From contig NZ_JAMLJJ010000005.1 in NCBI RefSeq assembly GCF_023736155.1, forward strand, positions 124,001-188,000: DNA of 64,000 nucleotides. The letters run 5' to 3'. The position numbers and the translations under genes were made by a program. This DNA comes from Larsenimonas salina (GTDB lineage: Bacteria; Pseudomonadota; Gammaproteobacteria; Pseudomonadales; Halomonadaceae). The notes below the pieces were generated by a model. That model did no database searches and was not told the DNA's origin. It saw nothing but the letters and a program-made list of their open reading frames with translations. Positions within the stretch are counted from its first letter, which is position 1. Each line of letters begins with the position of its first letter. Of this stretch, positions 62,373-64,000 are shown one piece after another.

Positions 62373-63875
62373 TTAGTGGGTCGGCATGGTGAAACTGTTG
62401 GTTTCGTTACGAATGCCACTCGGCCAGCGCTGGGTGATGGTTTTCATACGTGTGTAGAAACGAACGCCGTCGTTGCCATGCATGTGGAGCGGTCCAAACA
62501 GAGAGCGCTTCCAGCCACCGAAGCTGTGGAATGCCATCGGGACCGGAATCGGTACGTTGACGCCGACCATCCCCACCTGGATCTGCTCGCAGTATTGGCG
62601 CGCAGCGTCTCCGTCACGGGTAAAGATCGCGGTACCGTTACCGAACTCGTGGTCGTTGATCATGGCAACGGCGTCATCGAAGCTCTCGGCACGAGTGATC
62701 GCCAGCACCGGACCGAAGATCTCTTCAGAATGGATACGCATGCCGGGTTTGACGTGATCGAAAAGCGTACCCCCGACGAAGTAACCTTTGCCGGTACCTT
62801 CGAACTCGGCGTTACGGCCATCCACGACCAGTTCAGCGCCTTCCTGCTCGCCAACGGCGATGTAGTCTTTCACTTTGGCCAGATGCTCTGCAGTAATTAG
62901 TGGGCCCATGTCGTTTTCTTGACCATCGACCAAACCGGGGCCCACGCGAAGCGTCTCGAGCTTTTCGATCAGCTTTTCACGCAGACGGTTCGCGGTTTCT
63001 TCACCGATCGGGACAGCCACTGAAATCGCCATGCAACGCTCGCCTGCACTGCCGTAGGCTGCGCCCATCAGTGCATCGACGGCTTGATCCAGATCGGCAT
63101 CCGGCATGATGACCATATGGTTCTTGGCACCGCCGAGCGCTTGAACCCGCTTGCCATGCTTCGAGGCGGTGGCGTAGATGTATTCAGCGATCGGCGTGGA
63201 GCCGACGAAGCTAACTGCCTGAACGCGCTCATCGGTCAGCAGGACGTCGACTGATTCCTTGTCGCCGTTGACGACGTTGAAAACACCATCGGGCAGGCCC
63301 GCTTCGGTCAGAAGTTCTGCCAGACGCATCGGCGTGGACGGATCCTTCTCGGACGGCTTCATGATGAACGTATTGCCGCAGGCGAGTGCGATCGGGAACA
63401 TCCACATGGGTACCATGGCCGGGAAGTTGAACGGCGAAATACCTGCGCACACGCCGACCGGCTGCATCATCGAGTAGCTGTCGACGCCGGTGCCGACGTT
63501 CATGGAGTACTCACCCTTTTGTAGGTGTGGAATGCCGCAGGCGAATTCGACCACTTCTAGCCCGCGGGTCAGCTCCCCTTTGGCGTCGGAAAACACCTTG
63601 CCATGCTCGCTCGAAATCAGGCGAGCCAACTCATCAGCATGCTCTTCGATCAGAGCCTTGAAGCGAAACAGAATGCGTGAGCGGCGAAGCGGCGTCACTT
63701 TCGACCAGCGTTTGAATGCCTCATCGGCAATGCCGATGGCATTACGGGTTTCGTCGGCGGTAGCGAGGGCGACTTGAGCGCTCTGCTCGCCGGTTGCAGG
63801 GTTGTACACTGGTGCAAAGCGGTCGCTCTGGCCAGTGCTGATCGCGCCGTTGAGATAATGCTGGATCGTGTTCAT
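62373..63875 (-). CDS. mmsA: CoA-acylating methylmalonate-semialdehyde dehydrogenase
   Basis: Aldehyde dehydrogenase of 500 residues that converts methylmalonate semialdehyde to propionyl-CoA (and malonate semialdehyde to acetyl-CoA), the last step of valine and inositol breakdown. PVGVCAGISPFNFPAMVPMWMFP, GNTFIMKPSEKDPSTPMRLAELL, FVGSTPIAEYIY and YGSAGERCMA with the catalytic Cys near residue 285 are the MmsA/IolA signatures. The usual catalytic Glu of other aldehyde dehydrogenases is replaced in this family by a Asn-region (GGAKNHMVI), as seen here. The gene upstream on the same strand continues past the window edge. Confidence 0.96.
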   Translation of the reverse strand: MNTIQHYLNGAISTGQSDRFAPVYNPATGEQSAQVALATADETRNAIGIADEAFKRWSKVTPLRRSRILFRFKALIEEHADELARLISSEHGKVFSDAKGELTRGLEVVEFACGIPHLQKGEYSMNVGTGVDSYSMMQPVGVCAGISPFNFPAMVPMWMFPIALACGNTFIMKPSEKDPSTPMRLAELLTEAGLPDGVFNVVNGDKESVDVLLTDERVQAVSFVGSTPIAEYIYATASKHGKRVQALGGAKNHMVIMPDADLDQAVDALMGAAYGSAGERCMAISVAVPIGEETANRLREKLIEKLETLRVGPGLVDGQENDMGPLITAEHLAKVKDYIAVGEQEGAELVVDGRNAEFEGTGKGYFVGGTLFDHVKPGMRIHSEEIFGPVLAITRAESFDDAVAMINDHEFGNGTAIFTRDGDAARQYCEQIQVGMVGVNVPIPVPMAFHSFGGWKRSLFGPLHMHGNDGVRFYTRMKTITQRWPSGIRNETNSFTMPTH

Positions 63876-63948
63876 GCCTTTCCCTTTTTTCGCGAATAAG
63901 TATGTTGCGTGAGTCGTTGGGTCGAGTCAGAGGCTGAGATTGTCTGTG

Positions 63949-64000
63949 TCAGTCGGTGACCTGGAAACCGGCGCGCTCGGCGACCTGTTTCAACCCCTTG
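63949..64000 (-). CDS. C-terminal end of an unidentified gene, cut by window edge
   Basis: Minus-strand frame ending KGLKQVAERAGFQVTD followed by a stop at 63949-63951. It is 73 bases upstream of mmsA on the same strand, so it is probably in the same transcript; the partner of mmsA is often an aminotransferase or 3-hydroxyisobutyrate dehydrogenase, but 16 residues cannot decide. Confidence 0.5.
   Translation of the reverse strand, partial: KGLKQVAERAGFQVTD

Noticed and set aside
62063..62392. 109-codon plus-strand frame between SDR and mmsA
   Set aside because: No ribosome site, no recognisable similarity, runs into the end of mmsA in antisense. Kept only as a possible decayed segment.

Overview
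The window is GC-rich, densely coded chromosomal DNA with no rRNA, CRISPR array, prophage or intact insertion sequence. Gene content points to a marine or halophilic gammaproteobacterium, most likely Halomonadaceae (Halomonas/Kushneria/Chromohalobacter type). The pointers are close relatives of enteric RhtA, YnfM, YbiT, YbiI, YaeR, YecD and YjaG, together with a BCCT osmolyte-type carrier, glutathione-independent formaldehyde dehydrogenase and a retinal-rhodopsin module. The taxon is an inference from gene content; no marker-gene comparison was possible.

Layout. 1-9.7 kb: transport and surface genes (rhtA end, MHS-type MFS carrier, Xaa-Pro aminopeptidase, first chemoreceptor, POT peptide symporter, ynfM, PEGA lipoprotein). 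9.9-24.6 kb: cytidine deaminase, second chemoreceptor, ybiT, MAPEG protein, an orphan membrane protein, DUF389 protein, M42 aminopeptidase, DEAD-box helicase, DUF3581, App1-type phosphatase, ribokinase plus DUF938 pair, and a carotenoid-type glycosyltransferase. 24.5-31.6 kb, mostly minus strand: BCCT carrier with a probable 3-dehydroshikimate dehydratase, two lipoproteins, and a yecD-like/AbrB-type permease pair divergent from a TetR regulator with two matching operators. 31.7-36.1 kb: gloA, an unknown gene, then rhodopsin plus Blh. 36.2-47.9 kb: galM, wrbA, GntP permease plus porin, hisC-yaeR, a membrane alkaline-phosphatase-superfamily protein, ybiI, OYE reductase, fdhA, NlpE-like lipoprotein. 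48-60 kb: radA, an unusual selD, hisBHAF, AsmA-like protein, mutY-yggX and three tRNAs (Phe, Gln, Thr). 60.2-64 kb: SDR plus AraC pair, mmsA, and the tail of another gene.

The most integrated unit is the rhodopsin and its Blh retinal synthase. The rhodopsin carries Asp/Thr/Ser at the three positions that are Asp85/Thr89/Asp96 in bacteriorhodopsin, so it is a proton-pump candidate without a cytoplasmic carboxyl donor. The supply of beta-carotene is not encoded in this window. Both chemoreceptors end in a CheR/CheB-docking type pentapeptide and both have FliA (sigma-28) promoter matches with exact spacing, so they are likely part of the flagellar/chemotaxis regulon.

Three enzymes lack the residue normally used for catalysis: SelD (Ser in place of Cys17), a class I glutamine-amidotransferase-like protein (Gly in place of the nucleophile Cys) and a YecD-like hydrolase (Gly in place of Cys). 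An alkyltransferase-like protein has the expected Trp for Cys swap. No clearly new multi-gene system was found; the best leads are listed in the findings.
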